Assembly (NCBI RefSeq): GCF_007971525.1
Contig: NZ_CP042437.1
Span: forward strand, 6,324,001-6,388,000
Origin: Mucilaginibacter ginsenosidivorax
GTDB taxonomy: Bacteria; Bacteroidota; Bacteroidia; Sphingobacteriales; Sphingobacteriaceae
Reading direction: 5' to 3'
DNA length: 64,000 nt
Part shown: positions 26,925 to 36,873 of the stretch, one piece after another
Position numbering within the stretch: the first letter of the stretch is position 1
Layout: every line of letters begins with the position of its first letter
Notes under the pieces: model-generated
What the model was told of the DNA's origin: nothing
The model's database searches: none
Seen by the model: the letters and a program-made list of their open reading frames with translations, nothing else
Program-made: the position numbers and the translations under genes

Positions 26925-27761
26925 ATGAAAAAGTTAATATTCTTATTTGTCTTCCTGATACCGGTATTGGCAAAGGCGCAGTATAGCAATAATATTTTGG
27001 GCGATAATGCCACTATATATGTATATGTAGGCACAATTAATGTTTCTCCATCAGATTTAGGCAATTTTAATAAATTAAAGGTAGACATATTTGGTGGTGC
27101 CTGGGAATCTGATACCAACGGCGAAACCACTTACTACATAGCAAACCGCAATGGCCTAAGTGTAAACCAGGTTACCTTGGGTAGTTCAAGCGGTAACAGT
27201 TTTACCTTAAAAGCGTACCAAAGCGGAACGTCCACTAATTTTTATGTTGTTACCACGGGTGCCAGGTATAAAGCCTTTTCCATCAAATCGTTCCTGCTTT
27301 CGTCAGGAAATGCAGCTAATCAACTGGTAACTTTATCCACTACAACCACGGCACCTGCCAATGAAATTGCATTAAACGTTATCCCGGTTATGTATACAGA
27401 TCTTAACGGTAACTTGGGCTTAAACACCTTAACTCCAGATCCGGCGTACCGTTTATCAGTTAACGGAAAGATCAGGGCCAAAGAAATCAGGGTGGAAACC
27501 GGCTGGGCCGACTACGTATTTGGTAATGACTATCAACTGCCATCTTTAGAAATATTAAAAACTTACATTAACCAAAACCATCATCTGCCTGAAATTCCAT
27601 CTGAACAGGAGGTTGCCAAAAACGGTATCAACCTGGGCGAAATGAACAAGTTGCTGCTTAAAAAGATTGAGGAATTGACGCTGTATTTGATTGAGAAAGA
27701 TAAAGAGGTGAAAGCGCAAAACGAGCGCATTTTAAAGCTGGAAAAGGCAGCATCAAAGTAA
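26925..27761 (+). CDS. Secreted fibre-like protein 2c
   Basis: This 278-residue protein has signal peptide MKKLIFLFVFLIPVLAKA and starts 5 bp after 2b. The body (LKVDIFGGAWESDTNGETTY, IANRNGLSVNQVT) is a compact beta domain also found in 3c, joined by N-L-G-L-N-T-L-T-P-D-P-A-Y-R-L-S-V-N-G-K-I to the common C-terminal signature (VETGWADYVFGNDYQLPSLE, GINLGEMNKLLLKKIEEL). It has Ala where most copies have Pro in W-(P/A)-D-Y-V-F. It is the last fibre gene before RHS-A2. Confidence 0.72.
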   Translation: MKKLIFLFVFLIPVLAKAQYSNNILGDNATIYVYVGTINVSPSDLGNFNKLKVDIFGGAWESDTNGETTYYIANRNGLSVNQVTLGSSSGNSFTLKAYQSGTSTNFYVVTTGARYKAFSIKSFLLSSGNAANQLVTLSTTTTAPANEIALNVIPVMYTDLNGNLGLNTLTPDPAYRLSVNGKIRAKEIRVETGWADYVFGNDYQLPSLEILKTYINQNHHLPEIPSEQEVAKNGINLGEMNKLLLKKIEELTLYLIEKDKEVKAQNERILKLEKAASK

Positions 27762-27836
27762 ATGATATTAAAATAAATAAAAATGTTGGCATGTTGCCAT
27801 ATCTGGCAGAACAACCCGAAATCACGATAAAATATT

Positions 27837-30800
27837 ATGAGATCTAAACCTATTATTACATTTGCTTTAATGCTTTTCGCTACGATAGCGATTTATCACA
27901 CCGCTGTGGGCCAAACGCGGCCAACTCTACAGGTACTTACGCCACCACCGCCGGATGTAAGCGCCCTCGGAAAATTCGGACTTGTTCCGGTAAGCACATT
28001 TTCGGGCATTCCAGATATTTCTTACCCGATATATACCGTTAAGGAGGGCACTTTAACTTTCCCGGTTTCGCTGAAATATTATGCAGGCGGTTTAAAAGTA
28101 AAAGAAGACGCCAGTGAAGTTGGGCTAGGATGGGCCTTAAGTGCCTCGGGTAGCATCACCAGCACCACGCGCGGGGCACCGGATTTTCCGGGCGGCTTTC
28201 AGAACTCCTACGTGGATATGCCCGATGCGCCTGATGTTATCAAAACTTTTAAGTCTCCGACAAACAGTATAGAGGGGTATTATTACCTCTGGAACAGTGA
28301 CGGACATCAGTTTGCAGCAAACGGCGCGGCCGGAACAATTTACAGCGGTTTAGCTTTGCCTCATAATAACGTAAGCAAGGAATATTTTTACAATTTCCAG
28401 GTTGGTTATGAAGGCCGTGCGCCCGACTTTGCGTCTGACCTGTACCATATTACTATTGGCGACAAAAGCTATAAGTTTATTTTCGATAATAATTTTAAAC
28501 CCGTTGTACTTGGCGATGGTTCACTGAAAATAGAATTAATACAAACAAGTGGTAGCTATCCCGATTGGAAAGTAACAGATGAGAGCGGAGTAGCCTATTA
28601 CTTTACGCAAAGGCAATTTTATTCCACCAATTCTACCGATCCTTATTACGTAGGTAACCGCACATCGCTCACCATGAACACATGGCACCTTACCAAAATC
28701 GTTTCTCCCGTAAACGGAGAAATTGATTTCAACTATCTTTATAATACCCAGCAATTTGTTCATCCGCTGCCAAGCGTATCAGAAACTTACCTTGTGGGCA
28801 AAGTATCTCCACATACGCAGCAAACTATAGAGAGTGTTGTTCCAAGTTTTACGATATATGAGCAATTAAACCTATCGTCCATTACTTTTTCTGAAGGCTC
28901 GGTTAATTTCCTGTATGCCGATCAGCGTGTTGACCTGGATGGTGCGCGGCGCTTACAATCTATCGAGGTTAGAAACAAACAAAATAAACTACTCAAAAAA
29001 GTAACGCTGGATAATGACGCCTATTTCACGGCAACAGCAGGTTTTGGAGGTAATACTGCGTTTAATGCCGTTTTTACCAACCTGAGCCAGTACACAAGCG
29101 ACAACCATTACAAACGGCTGAAACTTAAGGGGATCATAGAATCCGACTCCACAGGAACCAATCAATATAAAAAAACTGGCTATACTTATAATGAACAGCT
29201 AAACCTGCCTGCCAAGCTGTCATTAGCCATTGACCATTGGGGTTATTACAATGGGCCGGGCAACGCTCAGCTGGTACCACCGGCTAACATTATGCTTAAT
29301 GGCGTGCAGCAATCATTGCCGGGGGCCAACAGGAATGCCAATCCTGACTACATGCAAGCCAATGTGCTTACCGGGATAACCTATCCTACCGGCGGCACAA
29401 CAACCTTTAATTACGAAACCAATCAATACCAGCAGCAGGACCTGGTAACCACCTACTATGATTCCATCGGCGATGGTTATAAAGCTTCGGGATCATCTAC
29501 AATGAATTATTCTTCATTGCTTAATTCAACCGGAAGCTTTACTGCCGGTACATGGGGCAACAAACGCCTGGGGATTTTTTGCCTGGTTGACAGGCACGGC
29601 ACCTACCCAAGCAATTATGACCTGAATATTGTTGTTTACCAGGATGGCGTGTTTTTAAAGCGGATTGCAACGTCGGCATCAAGCTACACACCTGTTATCG
29701 ATTCCTCGATTGTTATTAACGCCGGCAGTACCTATAAATTTGTTTTTGAGCCCTTTACACAGGATTTTTATAATAACTGCGAGATCAGGTTCGAGGTTTC
29801 TGTAAAAGCCACTTCAAGCTCGTCTGCATATGTGCTAAATACCTATTATTCAGGTGGCTTAAGGGTAAGTAAGATAAGCAGTTTTGATCCTGTTTCGCAG
29901 ATTACTAACATTAAAAAATATTCATACTTTGATGGTTCTGCAGACGACATTCCTATCTATCAATCGCAGGAAGGAATGGATTTTTATCTGCAAAACGGAG
30001 CCGGGGGTAATATGGATGATGAATTTAATGTTTTTCGTTATAGATATGGCCAATCTGTATACCCGTTCTCAGATGGACGGGATGCGGCCTTTTTTGGCTA
30101 CGGTAAGGTACAGGTTTCTGAAAGTGACCAGAATAACCTGAATGGTGTGACGGAATTTACTTATAACAAATCTAACAGCCTGAATGTTAATACCATGCTC
30201 TACTACAGCAATGGAATGAGCAATCAATTGGGAAATTATTCGGGCAGCAATGCGGCTATCCTTAATCCAATCATCCCGGCCATCCCGTCGGTACCGTTCG
30301 GTCGCGGCGATCTTACGGAAGAAAAACACTATAAATCAGTAGGGAGCAACCTGGTAGCGGTTTCCATGAACCATTATTATTATGACCGGGGCAATCCGCC
30401 CAAAATATGGCAATTCTTGTTCAACTCGGGTTTGAGCGCTTATACCTCGCCAGGATTTGATAATGGCCAGTACTTTCTCATCTACGCACATCAGTTTGCT
30501 GTACCGGTTTACCGTAACGTGTTGCAAAGAAAAGAACATTTTGAGTATGACCAAGCGGGGAATACTTCATTAAGCTCCTTTGAAAGCTATGTTTATGACC
30601 AGGTGAACGGGCATTACCAACTGATCAAAAAATCTACAGGTACGTCAAAAGGAGATACGCTGAACACTTATTTTAAGTACCCACAGGACTACCCTGATCT
30701 GCAGGCCGCAACTTCGCTTGATTCTGCATCCATGGGTATAAAACGGCTACAGCAAACACATATGATTGTACCGTTGGAAACTTATGCCGAGCGCGTGATC

Positions 30801-31610
30801 ATGAGCCCTACGGTTACCCGGCAATATTCGGGCGGGTTGCTAAATATTTTTAACCCCGATCTGCCTACGCTCAAACAGGTACAGGCACTGGAAACCGTGG
30901 CGCCCTTAAGCTCTTTTGCCTTTTCAACCGTTGCCAGCGGTGTTTTTTCCAAAAATGGCAGCTATGCTAGTCGTTTACGCCTAAAATATGATAACCTGGG
31001 CCGTCCTTTGCAGCAATACCTGGAACGGGGCAAACCTACTACGTATATCTGGGGCAACGGACTATTGTTTCCTATGGCGCAAATAAGCAATGCGGGGCTG
31101 GATGTAACTGCTTACACCAGTTTAGAAGCCGATGGTGATGGCGGCTGGAGTGTTCCATCTGCAACCAGGGTAGCGGCCGGCGTTACCGGGAGCAAATCAT
31201 ACAATCTTAGCCTGGGCGCGCTGAGCAAAAGTGGGCTAACATCAGCCAACACCTACGTTGTTTCATACTGGACGCAAAGCGCCGCACCGCTAAGCATCAC
31301 CGGTACCATAAGCGGGTATTCGCTTAATGGGCCAAACACCAAAGGCTGGTATTACCACGAGCACCGGGTTACAGGTGTAACATCCGTTAGTATCAGCGGG
31401 GCTGTAAATATTGATGAGGTAAGGTTATACCCCCTTGGAGCACAAATGACAACTTATACCTACCTGCCTTTGGTTGGCATCACAAATGTTATGGACGCTA
31501 AGAGCCAGGCTACCTATTACGAGTACGATGACTTTCAGCGGTTAATAAACATCAAGGATAAGGACGGGTATATCATTAAACATACAGATTACCATTACCT
31601 AAACCAATAA
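27837..31610 (+). CDS. RHS-A2: large secreted RHS/SpvB-like protein without DUF5977
   Basis: The protein has 1257 residues, with signal peptide ending near AVGQ. The N-terminal block has F-G-L-V-P-V-S-T-F-S-G-I-P-D-I-S-Y-P and V-G-L-G-W-A-L-S-A-S-G-S-I-T, matching RHS-A1 and A3. A long beta-rich shell region carries D-H-W-G-Y-Y-N and Y-P-T-G-G-T-T-x-F-N-Y-E. A lectin-like insert near 1080-1200 precedes a final RHS strand (YYEYDDFQRLINIKDKDGYI). It stops at IKHTDYHYLNQ, so the DUF5977-like end of the other two copies is missing. RHS-B2 follows after 19 bp. The proposed role is the shell partner of RHS-B2. Confidence 0.78.
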   Translation: MRSKPIITFALMLFATIAIYHTAVGQTRPTLQVLTPPPPDVSALGKFGLVPVSTFSGIPDISYPIYTVKEGTLTFPVSLKYYAGGLKVKEDASEVGLGWALSASGSITSTTRGAPDFPGGFQNSYVDMPDAPDVIKTFKSPTNSIEGYYYLWNSDGHQFAANGAAGTIYSGLALPHNNVSKEYFYNFQVGYEGRAPDFASDLYHITIGDKSYKFIFDNNFKPVVLGDGSLKIELIQTSGSYPDWKVTDESGVAYYFTQRQFYSTNSTDPYYVGNRTSLTMNTWHLTKIVSPVNGEIDFNYLYNTQQFVHPLPSVSETYLVGKVSPHTQQTIESVVPSFTIYEQLNLSSITFSEGSVNFLYADQRVDLDGARRLQSIEVRNKQNKLLKKVTLDNDAYFTATAGFGGNTAFNAVFTNLSQYTSDNHYKRLKLKGIIESDSTGTNQYKKTGYTYNEQLNLPAKLSLAIDHWGYYNGPGNAQLVPPANIMLNGVQQSLPGANRNANPDYMQANVLTGITYPTGGTTTFNYETNQYQQQDLVTTYYDSIGDGYKASGSSTMNYSSLLNSTGSFTAGTWGNKRLGIFCLVDRHGTYPSNYDLNIVVYQDGVFLKRIATSASSYTPVIDSSIVINAGSTYKFVFEPFTQDFYNNCEIRFEVSVKATSSSSAYVLNTYYSGGLRVSKISSFDPVSQITNIKKYSYFDGSADDIPIYQSQEGMDFYLQNGAGGNMDDEFNVFRYRYGQSVYPFSDGRDAAFFGYGKVQVSESDQNNLNGVTEFTYNKSNSLNVNTMLYYSNGMSNQLGNYSGSNAAILNPIIPAIPSVPFGRGDLTEEKHYKSVGSNLVAVSMNHYYYDRGNPPKIWQFLFNSGLSAYTSPGFDNGQYFLIYAHQFAVPVYRNVLQRKEHFEYDQAGNTSLSSFESYVYDQVNGHYQLIKKSTGTSKGDTLNTYFKYPQDYPDLQAATSLDSASMGIKRLQQTHMIVPLETYAERVIMSPTVTRQYSGGLLNIFNPDLPTLKQVQALETVAPLSSFAFSTVASGVFSKNGSYASRLRLKYDNLGRPLQQYLERGKPTTYIWGNGLLFPMAQISNAGLDVTAYTSLEADGDGGWSVPSATRVAAGVTGSKSYNLSLGALSKSGLTSANTYVVSYWTQSAAPLSITGTISGYSLNGPNTKGWYYHEHRVTGVTSVSISGAVNIDEVRLYPLGAQMTTYTYLPLVGITNVMDAKSQATYYEYDDFQRLINIKDKDGYIIKHTDYHYLNQ

Positions 31611-31629
31611 ACCTTAAAAAACGGCAAAT

Positions 31630-34600
31630 ATGGCTATTACCTATATCACCATAAAACCAGAGCTAAGGCAATTCTGTATTGCTTTAAGCTTTGTGCTTTG
31701 CGCTTTGTGCTCAAAAGCCCAAACCTACCTGCCCCCCCCTGCAACGCTAAGCACAACACCAGCGGCAGGCTCGTACTACAGCAACACCAGCATTACGCTT
31801 GGCCCTACGTTCAGCTTTACTGCTGCTACCGGCAGCAGCCTGAGCCTGTACATTGTCGCCCCGGATTGCGTACCACAAACCACGGCCCCGAGCCTAACTC
31901 AAAATTATATCCTTACTTCAGCACCCCGGGTAGGTGGCATTACCAGCACGGCCGGCCTTGCCGGCCGCACAACCTGCGAACTGATGCAAACGGTGCAATA
32001 CTTTGATGGCCTTGGCCGCCCGCTGCAAACCATACAGGTTAAAGGCTCGCCATTGGATAAAGACGTTGTACAGCCGTACAGCTATGATACCTATGGCCGC
32101 GAAGCGCAGAAGTATTTACCCTACGTAGCAACAGCGGCAACCAGCGATGGCAGATATAAAAGTACAGCCATTGCAGACCAGTCGGCCTTTTATAACAATC
32201 CGTCGGCCTTTTCGGCACCGGGCGTGGTCACCATACCGGCCATTAATGGCACATCACCGGCGTTTGGGCTAACAGTTTTTGAGCCATCGCCGCTGAACCG
32301 GCCTGTAGAACAAGGCGCCCCAGGTGCCGATTGGCAACCCGTAGCCAATACCTTAACCGGGCATACAGTAAAATTGGCCTATAGTAGCAATAACGCCACT
32401 GCTTTAACGGATACGGCCAATACCACCCTTGTTGCGCTGTACACGGCCACCATTAACACCGACCAGACCAGGACCCTTAGCAGGGCGACTGCCAATGGGG
32501 GAAATTACCCGGCCAACATGCTCACAATAACCACCACCAGGGATGAGAACTGGAAAAGCGGTCGCGGCGGCACTATGGAGGAGTACAAGGACAAAGAAGG
32601 GCATGTGGTGCTTAAACGCACCTTTAACTATGCCGGAGGCACATTACAAATATTAAGCACCTATTACGTGTACGACGACCTGGACAACCTTGCCTTTGTG
32701 CTGCCGCCTAAAAGCGGGGCTGATAGCGCATTGCCTGCTGCCTTGCTCAATGACCTGTGTTACCAGTACCGTTATGATGAGCGAAGCCGCCTGAGCCAAA
32801 AAAAGTTGCCCGGCAAAGGCTGGGAATACACGGTATACAACCGGTTTGATCAACCTGTTTTAACACAGGACGCCAATCAAAGGTTAACCAACCAGTGGAT
32901 GGTAACAAAATACGATGCTTTAGGGCGGGTGATTATAACCGGGCTGTGGAATGCAGGTTCGGCTATCCCCTTATCCACTTTGCAAGCCAGTATTTACGGA
33001 GCAGCCCAATCAGACGTAAGGAATGTAGCCGACGTAGCACTTGGCTATACCATCAGCAGCTATCCGGCAGCAAGCAGCTATTTATCGGTTAATTATTACG
33101 ACGATTACAGCTTTAGCAATATCACCGATTTACCGTCAGCATTTACAGTAGCCCCTGCCGGATCTGCCACATCAGTTCGAGGCTTATTAACGGGTAGCAA
33201 AATTAACATCCTGGGCACAAGCAGTATGCTGTGGAGCGTGAGCTATTATGATAACCTGGGGCGAAATATCCAGGGTTATAAGCAACACAACCTGGGCGGT
33301 GGTACCCCTAATATTAATAACTATGATATAATAACCAATAGCTATGACTTTACCAATGTAGTAACAACCAGTATCCGTAAGCATTACAACACCACCAATA
33401 CTACAAGCCCTGTGCTGACAATAGTAAATACGTATACCTATGACCACATGGGCCGTAAACTGACCTCATCGGAGCAGATCAACGGCGGTACTAATGTGAT
33501 GCTATCCAAAAGCGACTATAACGAGATAGGCCAGCTGATGGCCAAACACCTGCATAGCGCTACCGGTGTAGCCCCGTTTTTGCAGGACATTGACTATACG
33601 TATAACGAACGCGGATGGCTGCAAAAGATCAATGACCCATCCGTTGCGCCTACCACAACCAAACTATTTTCAGAAAGGTTGAATTATAACAGTACGCAAT
33701 ATGGCGCTACGCCACAATATAATGGTAATATTGCCGAGCAGACATATAATGTTTACAACTCGCCAACCGCAGGCGTGCAGACAGTGAAATACGGTTACGA
33801 TCCTATGAACCGACTGCTTTCGGGTACCAGCAGTACCGGCTTCACTGAAACAGGTATCACCTATGACGTGAACGGTAATTTGCAAACGCTTAACCGTACC
33901 GGGCCTAACGCGGCAACCTTAATTTATGCTTACTATAGCAGCGGCAAGAGCAACCAACTGCAAACCGTAGCCAATGGCAGTACAACATTCAGGAGCTATG
34001 GCGCGTACGACGCTAACGGGAATGCACCCAGTGACGGTGCGGGCAAAGCGTTTACCTACAATTTGCTCAACTTGCCGCAAACGGTAACAGCAACCGGCCT
34101 GAGTTTATCCTATACATACGATGCCGCAGGAAACAAGCTGAGGAAGGTGAGCAACGGCAGCGCGACCGACTATATCGATGGCATCCAGTACAAGGCTGAC
34201 GGCACAATCGATTTTGTGCAGACAGAAGAAGGCAAGGCAAACCGGAGTGGAGCCAGTTATGCTTACGAGTACACTTTAACCGACCATTTAGGAAACAACC
34301 GCGTTACACTTGATCAAACGAGTGGTAAGGTTGGTGAGGATGATTATTATCCGTTTGGTTTAAATGTACACCGTTTACAAAATGCCGGCAATAAGTATCT
34401 TTACAATAAGAAGGAGTTGCAGGAGGAATTGAATCAGTATGACTACGGTGCACGGTTCTATGACCCGGTGATTGCGAGGTGGACTAGTGTCGATCCACAT
34501 GCCGAAAAATATTATGCCAACTCTCAATACGATTTTGTGGCTGGCAACCCTTTAAGTAGAATAGACCATAATGGGCAAGATTGGTTCTACTATAGGTCGA

Positions 34601-35271
34601 AAGATGAAAAGACAAAAACATGGCATTGGCAGGAAGGCAATAAGGCAACGTATATTAATGCAAAAGGTAAGAAAGTTACGGACAAAAAGGGCTATGACTA
34701 TTTAGTGACATACCAACATACTGGTACGAATGCTTTCGGTGCAGCCACCGGAACAATTACCGTTTATAGCCAAAACAAGGTTACTTTTACGCAATCTGGT
34801 GTATTTTCTGGCTCTGGCTGGTGGACAACTTTACAAAATCCAACTAAAGGAGGGTTTGATGCTGCCGGAACCGGGAACTATTTGCTTCACTTAGGTAAAA
34901 GAAGTGTTATGGAAAATGATCAAAAAGTAGCCCAGGGAGCAACAAATCCAGCTCCGGCCTATGGAATTCAGCAAATACCGAGCAATACAAATTTAGATTA
35001 TCCTGATCACTCAACCCATAGTGTTAATTCTGACTATGGTGGAGGCAGAATAAGAATGAACCCGGTAAATGACGACATGCAGTATGATGCTTCAAGAGAC
35101 AGAGGTTATTATATACATGGAAAAGACCAATGGTGGAATTTTCGAACACATGGATGTGTATGTGATAAAACTGATGCCACATTTAATTATTTTTGGGGAG
35201 GCGAAGGTAGTACAGTAAAAACAGACGTGCCAATGGCGGTAGACATACCCGTTTCTATTTCAGAAAAATAA
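31630..35271 (+). CDS. RHS-B2: RHS core protein with L,D-transpeptidase/DUF2778-like tip
   Basis: The protein has 1213 residues. A signal peptide (FCIALSFVLCALCSKAQ) precedes the DUF6443-like domain (P-R-V-G-G-I-T, QTVQYFDGLGRPLQ), YD repeats, and an RHS core at about 880-980 (YTLTDHLGNNRVTLDQ, YDYGARFYDPVIARW). The terminal DP-x-G of the core reads DHNG here. The tip (about 982-1213) contains SGSGWWTTLQNPTKGG and, near the end, Y-Y-I-H-G (His1163) with F-R-T-H-G-C-V (His1174, Cys1176). The HG...(S/T)HGC(V/I) layout is that of YkuD-type L,D-transpeptidases and DUF2778/Tlde1 effectors, which act on peptidoglycan. Spacing is shorter than in classical YkuD, so the assignment is tentative. The adjacent lipoprotein fits a periplasmic target. 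Confidence 0.78.
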   Translation: MAITYITIKPELRQFCIALSFVLCALCSKAQTYLPPPATLSTTPAAGSYYSNTSITLGPTFSFTAATGSSLSLYIVAPDCVPQTTAPSLTQNYILTSAPRVGGITSTAGLAGRTTCELMQTVQYFDGLGRPLQTIQVKGSPLDKDVVQPYSYDTYGREAQKYLPYVATAATSDGRYKSTAIADQSAFYNNPSAFSAPGVVTIPAINGTSPAFGLTVFEPSPLNRPVEQGAPGADWQPVANTLTGHTVKLAYSSNNATALTDTANTTLVALYTATINTDQTRTLSRATANGGNYPANMLTITTTRDENWKSGRGGTMEEYKDKEGHVVLKRTFNYAGGTLQILSTYYVYDDLDNLAFVLPPKSGADSALPAALLNDLCYQYRYDERSRLSQKKLPGKGWEYTVYNRFDQPVLTQDANQRLTNQWMVTKYDALGRVIITGLWNAGSAIPLSTLQASIYGAAQSDVRNVADVALGYTISSYPAASSYLSVNYYDDYSFSNITDLPSAFTVAPAGSATSVRGLLTGSKINILGTSSMLWSVSYYDNLGRNIQGYKQHNLGGGTPNINNYDIITNSYDFTNVVTTSIRKHYNTTNTTSPVLTIVNTYTYDHMGRKLTSSEQINGGTNVMLSKSDYNEIGQLMAKHLHSATGVAPFLQDIDYTYNERGWLQKINDPSVAPTTTKLFSERLNYNSTQYGATPQYNGNIAEQTYNVYNSPTAGVQTVKYGYDPMNRLLSGTSSTGFTETGITYDVNGNLQTLNRTGPNAATLIYAYYSSGKSNQLQTVANGSTTFRSYGAYDANGNAPSDGAGKAFTYNLLNLPQTVTATGLSLSYTYDAAGNKLRKVSNGSATDYIDGIQYKADGTIDFVQTEEGKANRSGASYAYEYTLTDHLGNNRVTLDQTSGKVGEDDYYPFGLNVHRLQNAGNKYLYNKKELQEELNQYDYGARFYDPVIARWTSVDPHAEKYYANSQYDFVAGNPLSRIDHNGQDWFYYRSKDEKTKTWHWQEGNKATYINAKGKKVTDKKGYDYLVTYQHTGTNAFGAATGTITVYSQNKVTFTQSGVFSGSGWWTTLQNPTKGGFDAAGTGNYLLHLGKRSVMENDQKVAQGATNPAPAYGIQQIPSNTNLDYPDHSTHSVNSDYGGGRIRMNPVNDDMQYDASRDRGYYIHGKDQWWNFRTHGCVCDKTDATFNYFWGGEGSTVKTDVPMAVDIPVSISEK

Positions 35272-35276
35272 CCAAT

Positions 35277-35774
35277 ATGTCAATGAAAATTTTGATCATC
35301 TTTTTAGTAGTCTCCACTTTATTGTCATGTTATCGAAGGCCTAACAAGGCCACAGGAGCATCAGGGGTTATTGAAGGATATTGGATCCCGGATAATATTA
35401 AATGGTTAAGTCCAAAATCTGGTGATGTCTCAATAGATACGATAGTTAGATATGCTAATTTTCGAACACTCTGCTTTGATAATGAAAATCGATTTTACAT
35501 TTTTCAATCAACCCAGAGCTTTCCTAAAAAATATGATTCGCTAATTTTTGAATCTGAACCCGGCATAAGTTTATATAAAGGAAAATGGCGTTTTGTCGAT
35601 TCTGGCAAAATAATGCTTAGTTATAAGCTTAAAAAAGAATCATTTAAACTTATAATACCCATTGACACTACAAAAAAGTTATTTTTTAACGGCGTAATTT
35701 ACAAGAGGACTAACTTGTATGACAAACAAAGTAAAAGGAAATTAGATGCTTACAAGGGTGAATGGTTGCCTTGA
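35277..35774 (+). CDS. Lipoprotein, probable immunity to RHS-B2 tip
   Basis: This 165-residue protein starts 5 bp after the toxin gene; ATG 35277 or 35283 are both possible. MKILIIFLVVSTLLSC is a lipoprotein signal peptide with the acylated Cys near residue 18-20. The mature part is a beta-rich domain (IEGYWIPDNIKWL, YKGKWRFVDSGKIMLSYKL) resembling lipocalin/META-like folds common in Bacteroidota lipoproteins. A periplasm-facing lipoprotein is what a peptidoglycan-attacking tip would need as protector. No named immunity family was recognised. AT-rich like the tip. Confidence 0.65.
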   Translation: MSMKILIIFLVVSTLLSCYRRPNKATGASGVIEGYWIPDNIKWLSPKSGDVSIDTIVRYANFRTLCFDNENRFYIFQSTQSFPKKYDSLIFESEPGISLYKGKWRFVDSGKIMLSYKLKKESFKLIIPIDTTKKLFFNGVIYKRTNLYDKQSKRKLDAYKGEWLP

Positions 35775-35799
35775 TTAAAATGGCACTTTCTTCAGCCCT

Positions 35800-36060
35800 T
35801 GCCGCCCCTCGCTATCGCAAGCGTCGCTGCTCCAGCTACCGCAAGCGTTTTTCGCTTCCGCAAGCTTCCAAGCTTGTGGCCCGCTGATAGGTAAACGCCA
35901 TGCTAAGTAATAAATATGCAACACCCGGATGTTTAATTTCATCCGGGTGTTTTTGCATACCGGCAACCTCGCGTTAAGGATCGCAGTGGAAGCCCACATC
36001 GCGGGCAAGCCGGAGCGGCAAAAGCAAAGCGGGGACTTGTGATGGAAGGCCTGGCGGGCC
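35800..36060 (+). repeat. REP-like repeat, copy D (long form)
   Basis: It begins with an extra degenerate unit (CTATCGCAAGCG), then CCAGCTACCGCAAGCG, the palindrome CAAGCTTCCAAGCTTG, GCTGATAGGTAAACGCCATG, a terminator hairpin and the second GC-rich module ending near GGACTTGTGATGGAAGGCC. It starts about 26 bp after the immunity lipoprotein. Confidence 0.75.
35921..35954 (+). terminator. Terminator hairpin in repeat D
   Basis: ACACCCGGATG (35921-35931) and CATCCGGGTGT (35940-35950) form an 11-bp stem followed by TTTT. It ends the cassette 2 transcript. Confidence 0.8.
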
Positions 36061-36676
36061 GCTTCTATCAGCTGGGTACACGCTGTTAATTCAAAAGGAA
36101 AAATTAGAAAAGTTGGAAGTATCGTTGATAGAGTTTTCGCAGTGCCCCTAAATATTAAGATCCGGAGGGCCGATTTTAAATTGATAACGGGAATCCAGCT
36201 TTCCAGCTGGAACTTTTCCCATTGAGGGATAAGCAAATTTTATAAATATTATACAGGTAATTAATGTGCCAATGCCCATCTCAAAGGGGCTGAGTATACA
36301 AAATTAGGCTAAAGTGTTTTGTTGTTGCGAACAGCATGTTAGTTAGTTTTATAGTCTTAGCGAACGATATATAGGCAACACAAAGTAATAAAGCTTTACT
36401 AACGCAGTGACATTCGCATCGTGAGCGAGCTGCTCAGCTGAGTTCTTTACCTAAACTGAGTTTTAAGAGTTAGCAAAAGTTGTATAGAAACCGGGCTGCC
36501 TTGGTTTGCTGTTTTGATTGCATATTAATTAATATAAATATAATACTGGGTTTAAATGAAAAGCTTGCTAATAAATTATTGTTTAATATTTTTATAAAAA
36601 AAATCTCAATAAAATACTAAAAATAAAAAACGCGTAAGTAATATAATATCAACCTGTTAAACCTAATCACAATAGC
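36061..36676. other. Gene-free spacer between cassettes 2 and 3
   Basis: No credible coding sequence was seen on either strand. A perfect palindrome TTCCAGCTGGAA lies near 36202-36213, inside a larger GGGAA...TTCCC inverted repeat. The right half (about 36520-36660) is strongly AT-rich, as expected for a promoter region, but no clear -33/-7 pair was identified. Confidence 0.6.
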
Positions 36677-36873
36677 ATGAATTATTTTTTCATAGTGCGG
36701 TATATGTAATTTGATGCCATTTGTTTCGCCCCGATAATCTGGACGGCATACATTCATTATGATGTTAACTATTAATTTAACATCGGACTAATGACCTTCA
36801 AGAAACAATATAAATAATCAATTTTCATTAATACCAACGCCTTTAACGCATTCAACCTCAAATCTTAAAACAA
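36677..36873 (+). promoter_or_regulatory. Leader of cassette 3 with 10-codon upstream ORF and hairpin
   Basis: A 10-codon ORF (36677-36709, peptide MNYFFIVRYM) is preceded by CCTAATCACAATAGC, similar to the sequence before the cassette 1 small ORF. An inverted repeat GATGTTAA (36761-36768) / TTAACATC (36777-36784) follows. The first fibre gene starts 164 nt after the small ORF stop; the figure for cassette 2 is 163 nt. Confidence 0.4.

Noticed and set aside
35775..36236. 153-codon minus-strand frame after the cassette 2 immunity gene
   Set aside because: It lies over repeat D and its terminator hairpin; similar frames appear over other repeat copies (for example minus strand 17905-18114 and 47522-47728), so it reflects repeat composition.
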